Of a DNA stretch of 64,000 nucleotides, positions 14,231-28,000 are shown piece after piece. The notes below the pieces were generated by a model. The model did not search any database. It saw only the letters and a list, made by a program, of their open reading frames with translations, and was not told where the DNA came from. Position 1 is the first letter of the stretch; every line of letters begins with the position of its first letter. A program made the translations under genes and the position numbers. Source of the stretch: Liolophura sinensis (taxonomy: Eukaryota > Mollusca > Polyplacophora > Chitonida > Chitonidae); NCBI RefSeq assembly GCF_032854445.1, contig NC_088304.1:23445704-23509703 (forward strand), written 5' to 3'.

Positions 14231-16099
14231 AACAATACTCCCCTTAACCTCAATCTTTCCTGGCATCAGTAATGTGCTGGTGGTCAAATAGAATTAGCAC
14301 TTACTTATGCTGGGGGGAGAAGACAGGTACATAACATCCAGAAAACAGTTCTCCCCTTAACCTCAATCTTATCTGGTTTAAGGTAGGTGCTGGTGGTCAA
14401 AAAGAATTAGCACTTACTTATGCTGGGGGGGGGGGGGGGGGGAGGACAGGTACATAACATCTTCAAAAGAGTTCTCCCCTTAACCTCAATGTTTCCTGGC
14501 ATCAGTAATTTGAGGCTGTTCAAGCAGAATTAGCACTTACTTATGCTGGGGGAGAGGACAGCTACATAACATCTAGAAAACAATTCTCCCCTTAACCTCA
14601 ATCTTTACTGTTTTAAGTAATGTGCTGGTGGTCAAAAAGAATTAGCACTTACTTATGCTGGTGAAAAGGGCAGGTGGATAACATCTTAAGAAGAGTTTTC
14701 TCCTTAACCTCAATCCTTACCGGTTTAAGTAAAGTGCTGGTGGTAAAGCAGAGTTAGCACTTACTTATGCTGGGGGAGAGGGCAGGTACATAACATCTTG
14801 AAAAGAGTTCTCCCCTTAACCTCAATCCTTCCTGGTTTAAGTAATGTGCTGGTGGTCAAGCAGAATTAGCACTTACTTATGCTGGGGGAGAGGAAAGGTG
14901 CAATAAAATCTAGAAAACAATACTACCCTTAACCTCAATCTTTCCTGGTTTAAGTAATGTGCTGGTAATCAAACAGAATTAGCACTTACTTATGCTGGGG
15001 GAGAGGACAGGTACATAACATCTAGAAAACAATACTCCCCTTAACCTCAATCTTTCCTGTTATAAGTAATATGCTGGTGGTCAAACAGAATTAGCACTTA
15101 CTTATGCTGGGGAAGAGGACAGGTACATAACATCTTGAAAAGAGTTCTCCCCTTAACCTCAATCTTTCCCGGTTTAAGTAATGTGCTGATGGTCAAGCAG
15201 AATTAGCACTTACTTATGCTGGGAGAGAGGACAGCTACACAACATCTAGAAAACAATTCTCCCCTTAACCTCAATCTTTCCTGGCATCAGTAATGTGCTG
15301 CTGGTCAAACAGAATTAGCACTTACTTATGCTGGGGGAGAGGACAGCTACAAAACATCTAGAAAACAATTCTCCCCTTAACCTCAATCTTTCCTGGCATC
15401 AGTACTGTGCTGGTGGTCAAACAGAATTAGCACTTACCTATGCTGGGGGAAAGGACAGGTACATAACATGTAGAAAACAATACTCCCTTTCACCTCAATC
15501 TTTCCTGTTATAAGTAATGTGCTGGTGGTCAAGCAGAATTAGCACTTACTTATGCTGGGGGAGAAGACAGGTACAAAACATCTTGAAAAGAGTTCTCCCC
15601 TTAACCTCAATCTTTCCCGGTTTAAGTAATGTGCTGGTGGTCAAGCAGAATTAGCACTTACTTATGCTGGGGGAGAGGACAGCTACACAACATCTAGAAA
15701 ACAATTCTCCCCTTAACCTCAATCTTTCCTGGCATCAGTAATGTGCTGGTGATCAGACAGAATTAGCATTTACTTATGCTGGGGGAGAGGACAGGTACAT
15801 AACATCTAGAAAACAATACTCCCCTTAACATCAATCTTTCCTGTTATAAGTAATGTGCTGGTGGTCAAACAGAATTAGCACTTACTTATGCTGGGGGAGA
15901 GGACAGGTACATAACATCTTGAAAAGAGTTCTCCCCTTAACCTCAATCTTTCCCGGTTTAAGTAATGTGCTGGTGGTCAAGCAGAATTAGCACTTACTTA
16001 TGCTGGGGGAGAGGACAGGTACATAACATCTAGAAAACAATTCTCCCCTTAACCTCAATCTTTCCCGGTTTAAGTAATGTGCTGGTGGTCAAACAGAAT

Positions 16100-19000
16100 T
16101 AGCACTTACTTATGCTGGGGGAGAGGACAGGTACATAACATCTTGAAAAGAGTTCTCCCCTTAACCTCAATCTTTCCCGGTTTAAGTAATGTGCTGATGG
16201 TCAAGCAGAATTAGCACTTACTTATGCTGGGGGAGACGAAAGGCTTCACAACATCTTGAAAACAATACTCCCCTTAACCTCAATCTTTCCTGGCAACAGT
16301 AATGTGCTGGTGGTCAAGCAGAATTAGCACTTACTTATGCTGGGGGAGAGGACAGCTACAAAACATCTAGAAAACAATTCTCCCCTTAACCTCAATCTTT
16401 CCTGGCATCAGTAATGTGCTGGTGGTCAAACAGAATTAGCACTTACCTATGCTGGGGGAAAGGACAGGTACATAACATCTAGAAAACAATACTCCCCTTC
16501 ACCTCAATCTTTCCTGTTATAAGTAATGTGCTGGTGGTCAAGCAGAATTAGCACTTACTTATGCTGGGGGAGAGGACAGGTACAAAACATCTTGAAAAGA
16601 GTTCTCCCCTTAACCTCAATCTTTCCCGGTTTAAGTAATGTGCTGGTGGTCAAGCAGAATTAGCACTTACTTATGCTGGGAGAGAGGACAGCTACACAAC
16701 ATCTAGAAAACAATTCTCCCCTTAACCTCAATCTTTCCTGGCATCAGTAATGTGCTGGTGATCAGACAGAATTAGCACTTACTTATGCTGGGGGAGAGGA
16801 CGGGTACATAACATCTAGAAAACAATACTCCCCTTAACCTCAATCTTTCCTGTTATAAGTAATGTGCTGGTGGTCAAACAGAATTAGCACTTACTTATGC
16901 TGTGGGATGAGGACAGGTACATAACATCTTGAAAAGAGTTCTCCCCTTAACCTCAATCTTTCCCAGTTTAAGTAATGTGCTGGTGGTTCAAGCAGAATTA
17001 GCACTTACTTATGCTGGGGGAGAGGACAGGTACATAACATCCAGAAAACAATTCTCCCCTTAACCTCAATCTTTCCCAGTTTAAGTAATGTGCTGATGGT
17101 CAAGCAGAATTAACACTTACTTATTCTGGGGGAGAGGACAGCTACACAACATCTTGAAAACAATACTCCCCTTAACCTCAATCTTTCCTGGCAACAGTAA
17201 TGTGCTGGTGGTCAAGCAGAATTAGCACTTACTTATGCTGGGAGAGAGGACAGCTACACAACATCTAGAAAACAATTCTCCCCTTAACCTCAATCTTTCC
17301 TGGCATCAGTAATGTGCTGGTGGTCAAACAGAATAAGCACTTACTGATGCTGGGGGAGAGGACAGCTACATAACATCTAGAAAACAATACTCCCCTTAAC
17401 CTCAATCTTTTCCTGGCATCAGTAATGTGCTGGTGGTCAAATAGAATTAGCACTTACTTATGCTGGGGAGAGGACAGCTACACAACATCTAGAAAACAAT
17501 TCTCCCCCTTAACCCTCAATCTTTCCTGGCATCAGTAATGTGCTGGTGATCAGACAGAATTAGCACTTACTTATGGTGGGGGAGAGGACAGGTACATAAC
17601 ATCTAGAAAACAATACTCCCCTTAACCTCAATCTTTCCTGTTATAAGTAATGTGCTGGTGGTCAAACAGAATTAGCACTGACTTATGCTGTGGGAGAGGA
17701 CAGGTACATAACATCTTGAAAAGAGTTCTCCCCTTAACCTCAATCCTTTCCCGGTTTAAGTAATGTGCTGGTGGTCAAGCAGAATTAGCACTTACTTATG
17801 CTGGGGGAGAGGACAGGTACATAACATCTAGAAAACAATTCTCCCCTTAACCTCAATCTTTCCCAGTTTAAGTAATGTGCTGATGGTCAAAAAGAATTAG
17901 CACTTACTTATGCTGGGGGAGAGGACAGCTACACAACATCTTGAAAACAATACTCCCCTTAACCTCAATCTTTCCTGGCAACAGTAATGTGCTGGTGGTC
18001 AAGCAGAATTACCACTTACTTATGCTGGGGGAGAGGGAAGGTGCATAACATCTTGAAAAGAGTTCTCCCCTTAACCTCAATCTTTCCCGGTTTAAGTAAT
18101 GTGCTGATGGTCAAGCAGAATTAGCACTTACTTATGCTGGGAGAGAGGACAGCTACACAACATCTAGAAAACAATTCTCCCCTTAACCTCAATCATTCCT
18201 GGCATCAGTAATGTGCTGGTGGTCAAACAGAATTAGCACTTACTTATGCTGGGGGAGAGGACAGGTACATAACATCTTGAAAAGAGTTCTCCCCTTAACC
18301 TCAATCTTTCCTGGTTTAAGTAATGTGCTTGTGGTCAAACAGAATTAGCACTTACTTATGCTGGTGAAAAGGGCAGGTGCATAACATCTTGAAAAGAGTT
18401 TTCCCCTTAACCTCAATCTTTCCCGGTTTAAGTAATGTGCTGGTGGTCAAGCAGAATTAACACTTACTTATGCTGGGGGATAGGACAGGTGCATAAGATC
18501 TAGAAAACAATTCTCCCCTTAACCTCAATCTTTCCTGGCATCAGTAATGTGCTGGTGGTCAAACAGAATTAGCACTTACCTATGCTGGGGGAGAGGACAG
18601 GTACATAACATCTAGAAAACAATACTCCCCTTAACCTCAATCTTTCCTGGCATCAGTAATGTGCTGGTGGTCAAATAGAATTAGCACTTACTTATGCTGG
18701 GGGAGAGGACAGCTACAAAACATCTAGAAAACAATTCTCCCCTTAACCTCAATCTTTCCTACCATCAGTAATGTGCTGGTGGTCAAACAGAATTAGCACT
18801 TACTTATGCTGGGGGAGAGTCCAGGTACATAACATCTAGAAAACAATACTCCCCTTAACCTCAATCTTTCCTAGAATCAGTAATGTGCTGGTGGTCAAAG
18901 AGAATTAGCACTTACTTATGCTGGAAGAGAGGACAGCTACACAACATCTAGAAAACAATACTCCCCTTAACCTCAATCTTTCCTGGCATCAGTATGGTGC

Positions 19001-22000
19001 TGGTGGTCACATAGAATTAGCACTTACTTATGCTGGGGGAGAGGACAGGTACATAACATCTTGAAAAGACTTTTCCCCTTAACCTCAATCTTTCCTGGCA
19101 TCAGTAATGTGCTGGTGTTCAAGCGGAATTAGCACTTACTTATGCTGGCGGAGAGGACAGGTATATAACATCTAGAAAACAATTCTCCCCTTAACCTCAA
19201 TCTTTCCTGGCATCAGTAATGTGCTGGTGGTCAAAAAGAATTAGCACTTACTTATGCTGGTGAAGAGGGCTGGTGCATAACATCTTGAAATTAGTTTTCC
19301 CCTTAACCTCAATCTTTCCCGGTTTAAGTAATGTGCTGGTGGTCAAGTAGAATTAGCACTTACTTATGCTGGGAAAGAGGACAGCTACACAACATCTAGA
19401 AAACAATTCTCCCCTTAACCTCAATCTTTCCTGGCATCAGTAATGTGCTGGTGGTCAAACAGAATAAGCACTTACCTATGCTGGGGGAGAATCCAGGTAC
19501 ATAACATCTAGAAAACAATACTCCCCTTAACCTCAATCTTTCCTGGCATCAGTACTGTGCTGGTGGTCAAACAGAATTAGCACTTACTTATGCTAGGGGA
19601 GTGGACAGGTGCATAACATCTTGAAAAGAGTTCTCCCCTTAACCTCAATCTTTCCCGGTTTAAGTAATGTGCTGGTGGTCAAGCAGAATTAGCACTTACT
19701 TATGCTGGTCGAGGACAGCTGCAAAAAATCTAGAAAACAATTCTCCCCTTAACCTCAATCTTTCCTGGCATCAGCAATGTGCTGGTGGTCAAACAGAATT
19801 AGGACTTACTGATGGTGTGGGAGAGGACAGGTGCATAACATCTTGAAAAGAGTTTTCCCCTTAACCTCAATCCTTCCTGGCATCAGTAATGTGCTGGTGG
19901 TCAAACAGAATTAGGACTTACTGATGGTGTGGGAGAGGACAGGTGCATAACATCTTGAAAAGAGTTTTCCCCTTAACCTCAATCCTTCCTGGTTTAAGTA
20001 ATGTGCTGGTGGTCAAGCAGAATTAGCACTTACTTATGCTGGGGAAGAGGACAGGTACATAAAATCTTGAAAAGAGTTCTCCCCTTAACCTCAATCTTTC
20101 CTGGTTTAAGTAATGTTCTGGTGGTCAAGCAGAATTAGCACTTACTTATGCTGGGGGAGAGGACAGGTAGATAACATCTTGAAAACAATTCTCAACTTAA
20201 CCTCAATCTTTCCTGTTATAAGTAATGTGCTGGTGGTCAAACAGAATTAGCACTTACTTATGCTGGTGAAAAGGGCAGGTGCATAACATCTTGAAAAGAG
20301 TTTTCCCCTTAACCTCAATCTTTCCCGGTTTAAGTAATGTGCTGGTGGTCAAGCAGAATTAGCACTTACTTATGCTGGGGAAGAGGACAGGTACATGACA
20401 TCTTGAAAAGAGTTCTCCCCTTAACTTCAATCTTAACTGGTTTAAGTAATGTGCTGGTGGTCAAGCAGAATTAGCACTTACTTATGCTGGGGGGGAGGAC
20501 AGGTATATAACATCTTGAAAAGAGTTCTCCCCTTAACCTCAATCTTTCCTGGCATCAGTAATTTGAGGCTGTTCAAGCAGAATTAGCACTTACTTATGAT
20601 GGGGGAGAGGACAGGTACATAACATCTAGAAAACAGTTCTCAACTTAACCTCAATCTTTACTGTTTTAAATAATGTGCTGGTGGTCAAAAAGAATTAGCA
20701 CTTACTTATGCTGGTGAAAAGGGCAGGTGCATAACATCTTGAAAAGAGTTTTCCCCTTAACCTCAATCTTTCCCGGTTTAAGAAATGTGCTGGTGGTCAA
20801 GCAGAATTAGCACTTACTTATGCTGGGGGAGAGGACAGGTACATAACATCTTCAAAAGAGTTCTCCCCTTAACCTCAATCTTTCCTGGTTTAAGTAATAT
20901 GCTTGTGGTCAAGCAGAATTAGCACTTACTTATGCTGGGGGAGAGGACAGGTACATAACATCTTCAAAAGAGTTCTCCCCTTAACCTCAATCTTTCCTGG
21001 TTTAAGTAAAGTGCTGGCGGTAAAGCAGAGTTAGCACTTACTTATGCTTGGGGAGAGGAGAGGTACATAACATCTTCAAAAGAGTTCTCCCCTTAACCTC
21101 AATCTTTCCCAGTTTAATTAATGTGCTGGTGGTCAAGCAGAATTAGCACTTACTTATGCTGGGGGAGAGGACAGGTACATAACATCTTGAAAAGAGTTCT
21201 CCCCTTAACCTCAATCTTACCCAGTTTAATTAATGTGCTGGTGGTCAAGCAGAATTAGCACTTACTTATGCTGGGGGAGAGGACAGGTACATAACATCTA
21301 GAAAACAATACTCCCCTTAACCTCAATCTTTCCTGTTATAAGTAATGTGCTGGTGGTCAAACAGAATTAGCACTTACTTATGCTGGGGGAGAGGACAGGT
21401 ACATAACATCTTCAAAAGAGTTCTCCCCTTAACCTCAATCTTACCCAGTTTAATTAATGTGCTGGTGGTCAAGCAGAATTAGCACTTACTTATGCTGGGG
21501 GAGAGGACAGGTACATAACATCTAGAAAACAATACTCCCGTTAACCTCAATCTTTCCTGTTATAAGTAATGTGCTGGTGGTCAAACAGAATTAGCACTTA
21601 CTTATGCTGGGGGAGAGGACAGGTGCATAACATCTTGAAAAGAGTTTTCCCCTTAACCTCAATCTTTCCTGGTTTAAGTAATGTGCTGGTGGTCAAGCAG
21701 AATTAGCACTTACTTATGCTGGGTGAGAGGACAGCTGCATAATATCTAGAAAACAATTCTCCCCTTAACCTCAATCTTTCCTGGCATCAGTAATGTGCTG
21801 GTGGTCAAACAGAATTAGCACTTACTTATGCTGGGGGAGAGGACAGGTGCATAAGATCTTGAAAAGAGTTTTCCCCTTAACCTCAATTTTTCCCGGTTTA
21901 AGTAATGTGCTGGTGGTCAAGCAGAATTACCACTTACTTATGCTGGGGGAGAGGACAGGTACATAACATCTTGAAAAGAGTTCTCCCCTTAACCTCAATC

Positions 22001-25000
22001 TTTCCTGGCATCAGTAATGTGCTGGTGTTCAAGCGGAATTAGCACTTACTTATGCTGGGGGAGAGGACAGGTACATAACATCAAGAAAACAATTCTCCCC
22101 TTAACCTCAATCTTTCCTGGCATCAGTAATGTGCTGGTGGTCAAACAGAATTAGCACTTACTTATGCTGGGGGAGAGGACAGGTGCATAACATCTTGAAA
22201 AGAGTTTTCCCCTTAACCTAAATCTTTCCTGTTTTAAGTAATGTGCTGGTGGTCAAAAAGAATTACCACTTACTTATGCTGGTGAAAAGGGCAGGTGGGT
22301 AACATCTTGAAAAAAGTTTTCCCCTTAACCTCAGTCTTTCCCCGTTTAAGTAATGTGCTGGTGGTCAAGCAGAATTAGCACTTACTTATGCTGGGGAAGA
22401 GGACAGGTACATAACATCTTGAAAAGAGTTCTCCTCTTAACCTCAATCTTACCTGGTTTAAGTAATGTGCTGGTGGTCAAACGGAATTAGCACTTACTTA
22501 TGCTGGGGGAGAGGACAGGTGCATTAACATCTAGAAAACAAATCTCCCCTTAACCTCAATCTTTCCTGGCATCAGTAATGTGCTGGTGTTCAAGCGGAAT
22601 TAGAACTTACTTATGCTGGGGGAGAGGACAGGTACATAACATCTAGAAAACAATTCTCCCCTTAACCTCAATCTTTCCTGGCATCAGTAATGTGCTGGTG
22701 GTCAAAAAGAATTAGCACTTACTTATGCTGGTGAAGAGGGCTGGTGCATAACATCTTGAAATTAGTTTTCCCCTTAACCTCAATCTTTCCCGGTTTAAGT
22801 AATGTGCTGGTGGTCAAGTAGAATTAGCACTTACTTATGCTGGGAAAGAGGACAGCTACACAAGATCTAGAAAACAATTCTCCCCTTAACCTCAATCTTT
22901 CCTCGCATCAGTAATGTGCTGGTGGTCAAACAGAATAAGCACTTACCTATGCTGGGGGAGAATCCAGGTACATAACATCTAGAAAACAATACTCCCCTTA
23001 ACCTCAATCTTTCCTGGCATCAGTACTGTGCTGGTGGTCAAACAGAATTAGCACTTACTTATGCTAGGGGAGTGGACAGGTGCATAACATCTTGAAAAGA
23101 GTTCTCCCCTTAACCTCAATCTTTCCCGGTTTAAGTAATGTGCTGGTGGTCAAGCAGAATTAGCACTTACTTATGCTGGTCGAGGACAGCTGCAAAAAAT
23201 CTAGAAAACAATTCTCCCCTTAACCTCAATCTTTCCTGGCATCAGCAATGTGCTGGTGGTCAAACAGAATTAGGACTTACTGATGGTGTGGGAGAGGACA
23301 GGTGCATAACATCTTGAAAAGAGTTTTCCCCTTAACCTCAATCCTTCCTGGCATCAGTAATGTGGTGGTGGTCAAACAGAATTAGGACTTACTGATGGTG
23401 TGGGAGAGGACAGGTGCATAACATCTTGAAAAGAGTTTTCCCCTTAATCTCAATCCTTCCTGGTTTAAGTAATGTGCTGGTGGTCAAGCAGAATTAGCAC
23501 TTACTTATGCTGGGGGAGAGGACAGGTACATAAAATCTTGAAAAGAGTTCTCCCCTTAACCTCAATCTTTCCTGGTTTAAGTAATGTGCTGGTGGTCAAG
23601 CAGAATTAGCACTTACTTATGCTGGGGGAGAGGACAGGTACATAACATCTTGAAAACAATTCTCAACTTAACCTCAATCTTTCCTGTTATAAGTAATGTG
23701 CTGGTGGTCAAACAGAATTAGCACTTACTTATGCTGGTGAAAAGGGCAGGTGCATAACATCTTGAAAAGAGTTTTCCCCTTAACCTCAATCTTTCCCGGT
23801 TTAAGTAATGTGCTGGTGGTCAAGCAGAATTAGCACTTACTTATGCTGGGGAAGAGGACAGGTACATGACATCTTGAAAAGAGTTCTCCCCTTAACTTCA
23901 ATCTTAACTGGTTTAAGTAATGTGCTGGTGGTCAAGCAGAATTAGCACTTACTTATGCTGGGGGGGAGGACAGGTATATAACATCTTGAAAAGAGTTCTC
24001 CCCTTAACCTCAATCTTTCCTGGCATCAGTAATTTGAGGCTGTTCAAGCAGAATTAGCACTTACTTATGATGGGGGAGAGGACAGGTACATAACATCTAG
24101 AAAACAGTTCTCAACTTAACCTCAATCTTTACTGTTTTAAATAATGTGCTGGTGGTCAAAAAGAATTAGCACTTACTTATGCTGGGGGAGAGGACAGGTA
24201 CATAACATCTAGAAAACAATTCTCCCCTTAACCTCAATCTTTCCCGGTTTAAGTAATGTGCTGGTGGTCAAACAGAATTAGCACTTACTTATGCTGGGGG
24301 AGAGGACAGGTACATAACATCTTGAAAAGAGTTCTCCCCTTAACCTCAATCTTTCCCGGTTTAAGTAATGTGCTGATGGTCAAGCAGAATTAGCACTTAC
24401 TTATGCTGGGGGAGACGAAAAGCTTCACAACATCTTGAAAACAATACTCCCCTTAACCTCAATCTTTCCTGGCAACAGTAATGTGCTGGTGGTCAAGCAG
24501 AATTAGCACTTACTTATGCTGGGGGAGAGGACAGCTACAAAACATCTAGAAAACAATTCTCCCCTTAACCTCAATCTTTCCTGGCATCAGTAATGTGCTG
24601 GTGGTCAAACAGAATTAGCACTTACCTATGCTGGGGGAAAGGACAGGTACATAACATCTAGAAAACAATACTCCCCTTCACCTCAATCTTATCTGGTTTA
24701 AGGTAGGTGCTGGTGGTCAAGCAGAATTAGCACTTACTTATGCTGGGAGAGAGGACAGCTACACAACATCTAGAAAACAATTCTCCCCTTAACCTCAATC
24801 TTTCCTGGCATCAGTAATGTGCTGGTGATCAGACAGAATTAGCACTTACTTATGCTGGGGGAGAGGACAGGTACATAACATCTAGAAAACAATACTCCCC
24901 TTAACCTCAATCTTTCCTGTTATAAGTAATGTGCTGGTGGTCAAACAGAATTAGCACTTACTTATGCTGTGGGAGAGGACAGGTACATAACATCTTGAAA

Positions 25001-28000
25001 AGAGTTCTCCCCTTAACCTCAATCTTTCCCAGTTTAAGTAATGTGCTGGTGGTCAAGCAGAATTAGCACTTACTTATGCTGGGGGAGAGGACAGGTACAT
25101 AACATCTAGAAAACAATTCTCCCCTTAACCTCAATCTTTCCCAGTTTAAGTAATGTGCTGATGGTCAAGCAGAATTAACACTTACTTATGCTGGGGGAGA
25201 GGACAGCTACACAACATCCTGAAAACAATACTCCCCTTAACCTCAATCTTTCCTGGCAACAGTAATGTGCTGGTGGTCAAGCAGAATTAGCACTTACTTA
25301 TGCTGGGAGAGAGGACAGCTACACAACATCTAGAAAACAATTCTCCCCTTAACCTCAATCTTTCCTGGCATCAGTAATGTGCTGGTGGTCAAACAGAATA
25401 AGCACTTACTGATGCTGGGGGAGAGGACAGCTACATAACATCTAGAAAACAATACTCCCCTTAACCTCAATCTTTCCTGGCATCAGTAATGTGCTGGTGG
25501 TCAAATAGAATTAGCACTTACTTATGCTGGGGGAGAGGACAGCTACACAACATCTAGAAAACAATTCTCCCCTTAACCTCAATCTTTCCTGGCATCACTA
25601 ATGTGCTGGTGATCAGACAGAATTAGCACTTACTTATGCTGGGGGAGAGGACAGGTACATAACATCTAGAAAACAATACTCCCCTTAACCTCAATCTTTC
25701 CTGTTATAAGTAATGTGCTGGTGGTCAAACAGAATTAGCACTTACTTATGCTGTGGGAGAGGACAGGTACATAACATCTTGAAAAGAGTTCTCCCCTTAA
25801 CCTCAATCTTTCCCGGTTTAAGTAATGTGCTGGTGGTCAAGCAGAATTAGCACTTACTTATGCTGGGGGAGAGGACAGGTACATAACATCTAGAAAACAA
25901 TTCTCCCCTTAACCTCAATCTTTCCCAGTTTAGGTAATGTGCTGATGGTCAAAAAGAATTAGCACTTACTTATGCTGGGGGAGAGGACAGCTACACAACA
26001 TCTTGAAAACAATACTCCCCTTAACCTCAATCTTTCCTGGCAACAGTAATGTGCTGGTGGTCAAGCAGAATTACCACTTACTTATGCTGGGGGAGAGGGC
26101 AGGTGCATAACATCTTGAAAAGAGTTCTCCCCTTAACCTCAATCTTTCCCGGTTTAAGTAATGTGCTGATGGTCAAGCAGAATTAGCACTTACTTATGCT
26201 GGGAGAGAGGACAGCTACACAACATCTAGAAAACAATTCTCCCCTTAACCTCAATCATTCCTGGCATCAGTAATGTGCTGGTGGTCAAACAGAATTAGCA
26301 CTTACTTATGCTGGGGGAGAGGACAGGTACATAAAATCTTGAAAAGAGTTCTCCCCTTAACCTCAATCTTTCCTGGTTTAAGTAATGTTCTGGTGGTCAA
26401 GCAGAATTAGCACTTACCTATGCTGGGGGAGAGGACAGGTACATAACATCTTGAAAACAATTCTCAACTTAACCTCAATCTTTCCTGTTATAAGTAATGT
26501 GCTTGTGGTCAAACAGAATTAGCACTTACTTATGCTGGTGAAAAGGGCAGGTGCATAACATCTTGAAAAGAGTTTTCCCCTTAACCTCAATCTTTCCCGG
26601 TTTAAGTAATGTGCTGGTGGTCAAGCAGAATTAACACTTACTTATGCTGGGGGAGAGGACAGGTGCATAACATCTAGAAAACAATTCTCCCCTTAACCTC
26701 AATCTTTCCTGGCATCAGTAATGTGCTGGTGGTCAAACAGAATTAGCACTTACCTATGCTGGGGGAGAGGACAGGTACATAACATCTAGAAAACAATACT
26801 CCCCTTAACCTCAATCTTTCCTGGCATCAGTAATGTGCTGGTGGTCAAATAGAATTAGCACTTACTTATGCTGGGGGAGAGGACAGCTACAAAACATCTA
26901 GAAAACAATTCTCCCCTTAACCTCAATCTTTCCTACCATCAGTAATGTGCTGGTGGTCAAACAGAATTAGCACTTACTTATGCTGGGGGAGAGTCCAGGT
27001 ACATAACATCTAGAAAACAATACTCCCCTTAACCTCAATCTTTCCTAGAATCAGTAATGTGCTGGTGGTCAAACAGAATTAGCACTTACTTATGCTGGAA
27101 GAGAGGACAGCTACACAACATCTAGAAAACAATACTCCCCTTAACCTCAATCTTTCCTGGCATCAGTATGGTGCTGGTGGTCAAATAGAATTAGCACTTA
27201 CTTATGCTGGGGGAGAGGACAGGTACATAACATCTTGAAAAGACTTTTCCCCTTAACCTCAATCTTTCCTGGCATCAGTAATGTGCTGGTGTTCAAGCGG
27301 AATTAGCACTTACTTATGCTGGGGGAGAGGACAGGTACATAACATCTAGAAAACAATTCTCCCCTTAACCTCAATCTTTCCTGGCATCAGTAATGTGCTG
27401 GTGGTCAAACAGAATTAGCACTTACTTATGCTGGTGAAAAGGGCAGGTGCATAACATCTTGAAAAGAGTTTTCCCCTTAACCTCAATCTTTCCCGGTTTA
27501 AGTAATGTGCTGGTGGTCAAGCAGAATTAGCACTTACTTATGCTGGGGAAGAGGACAGGTACATGACATCTTGAAAAGAGTTCTCCCCTTAACTTCAATC
27601 TTTCCTGGCATCAGTAATTTGAGGCTGTTCAAGCAGAATTAGCACTTACTTATGATGGGGGAGAGGACAGCTACAAAACATCTAGAAAACAGTTCTCAAC
27701 TTAACCTCAATCTTTACTGTTTTAAATAATGTGCTGGTGGTCAAAAAGAATTAGCACTTACTTATGCTGGTGAAAAGGGCAGGTGCATAACATCTTGAAA
27801 AGAGTTTTCCCCTTAACCTCAATCTTTCCCGGTTTAAGAAATGTGCTGGTGGTCAAGCAGAATTAGCACTTACTTATGCTGGGGGAGAGGACAGGTACAT
27901 AACATCTTGAAAAGAGTTCTCCCCTTAACCTCAATCTTTCCTGGTTTAAGTAATATGCTTGTGGTCAAGCAGAATTAGCACTTACTTATGCTGGGGGAGA

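Noticed and set aside
15328-17453. Open reading frames of about 60 codons inside the satellite
   Set aside because: They span less than two monomers, start at arbitrary positions and recur only because the monomer recurs. No protein-like conservation is visible.
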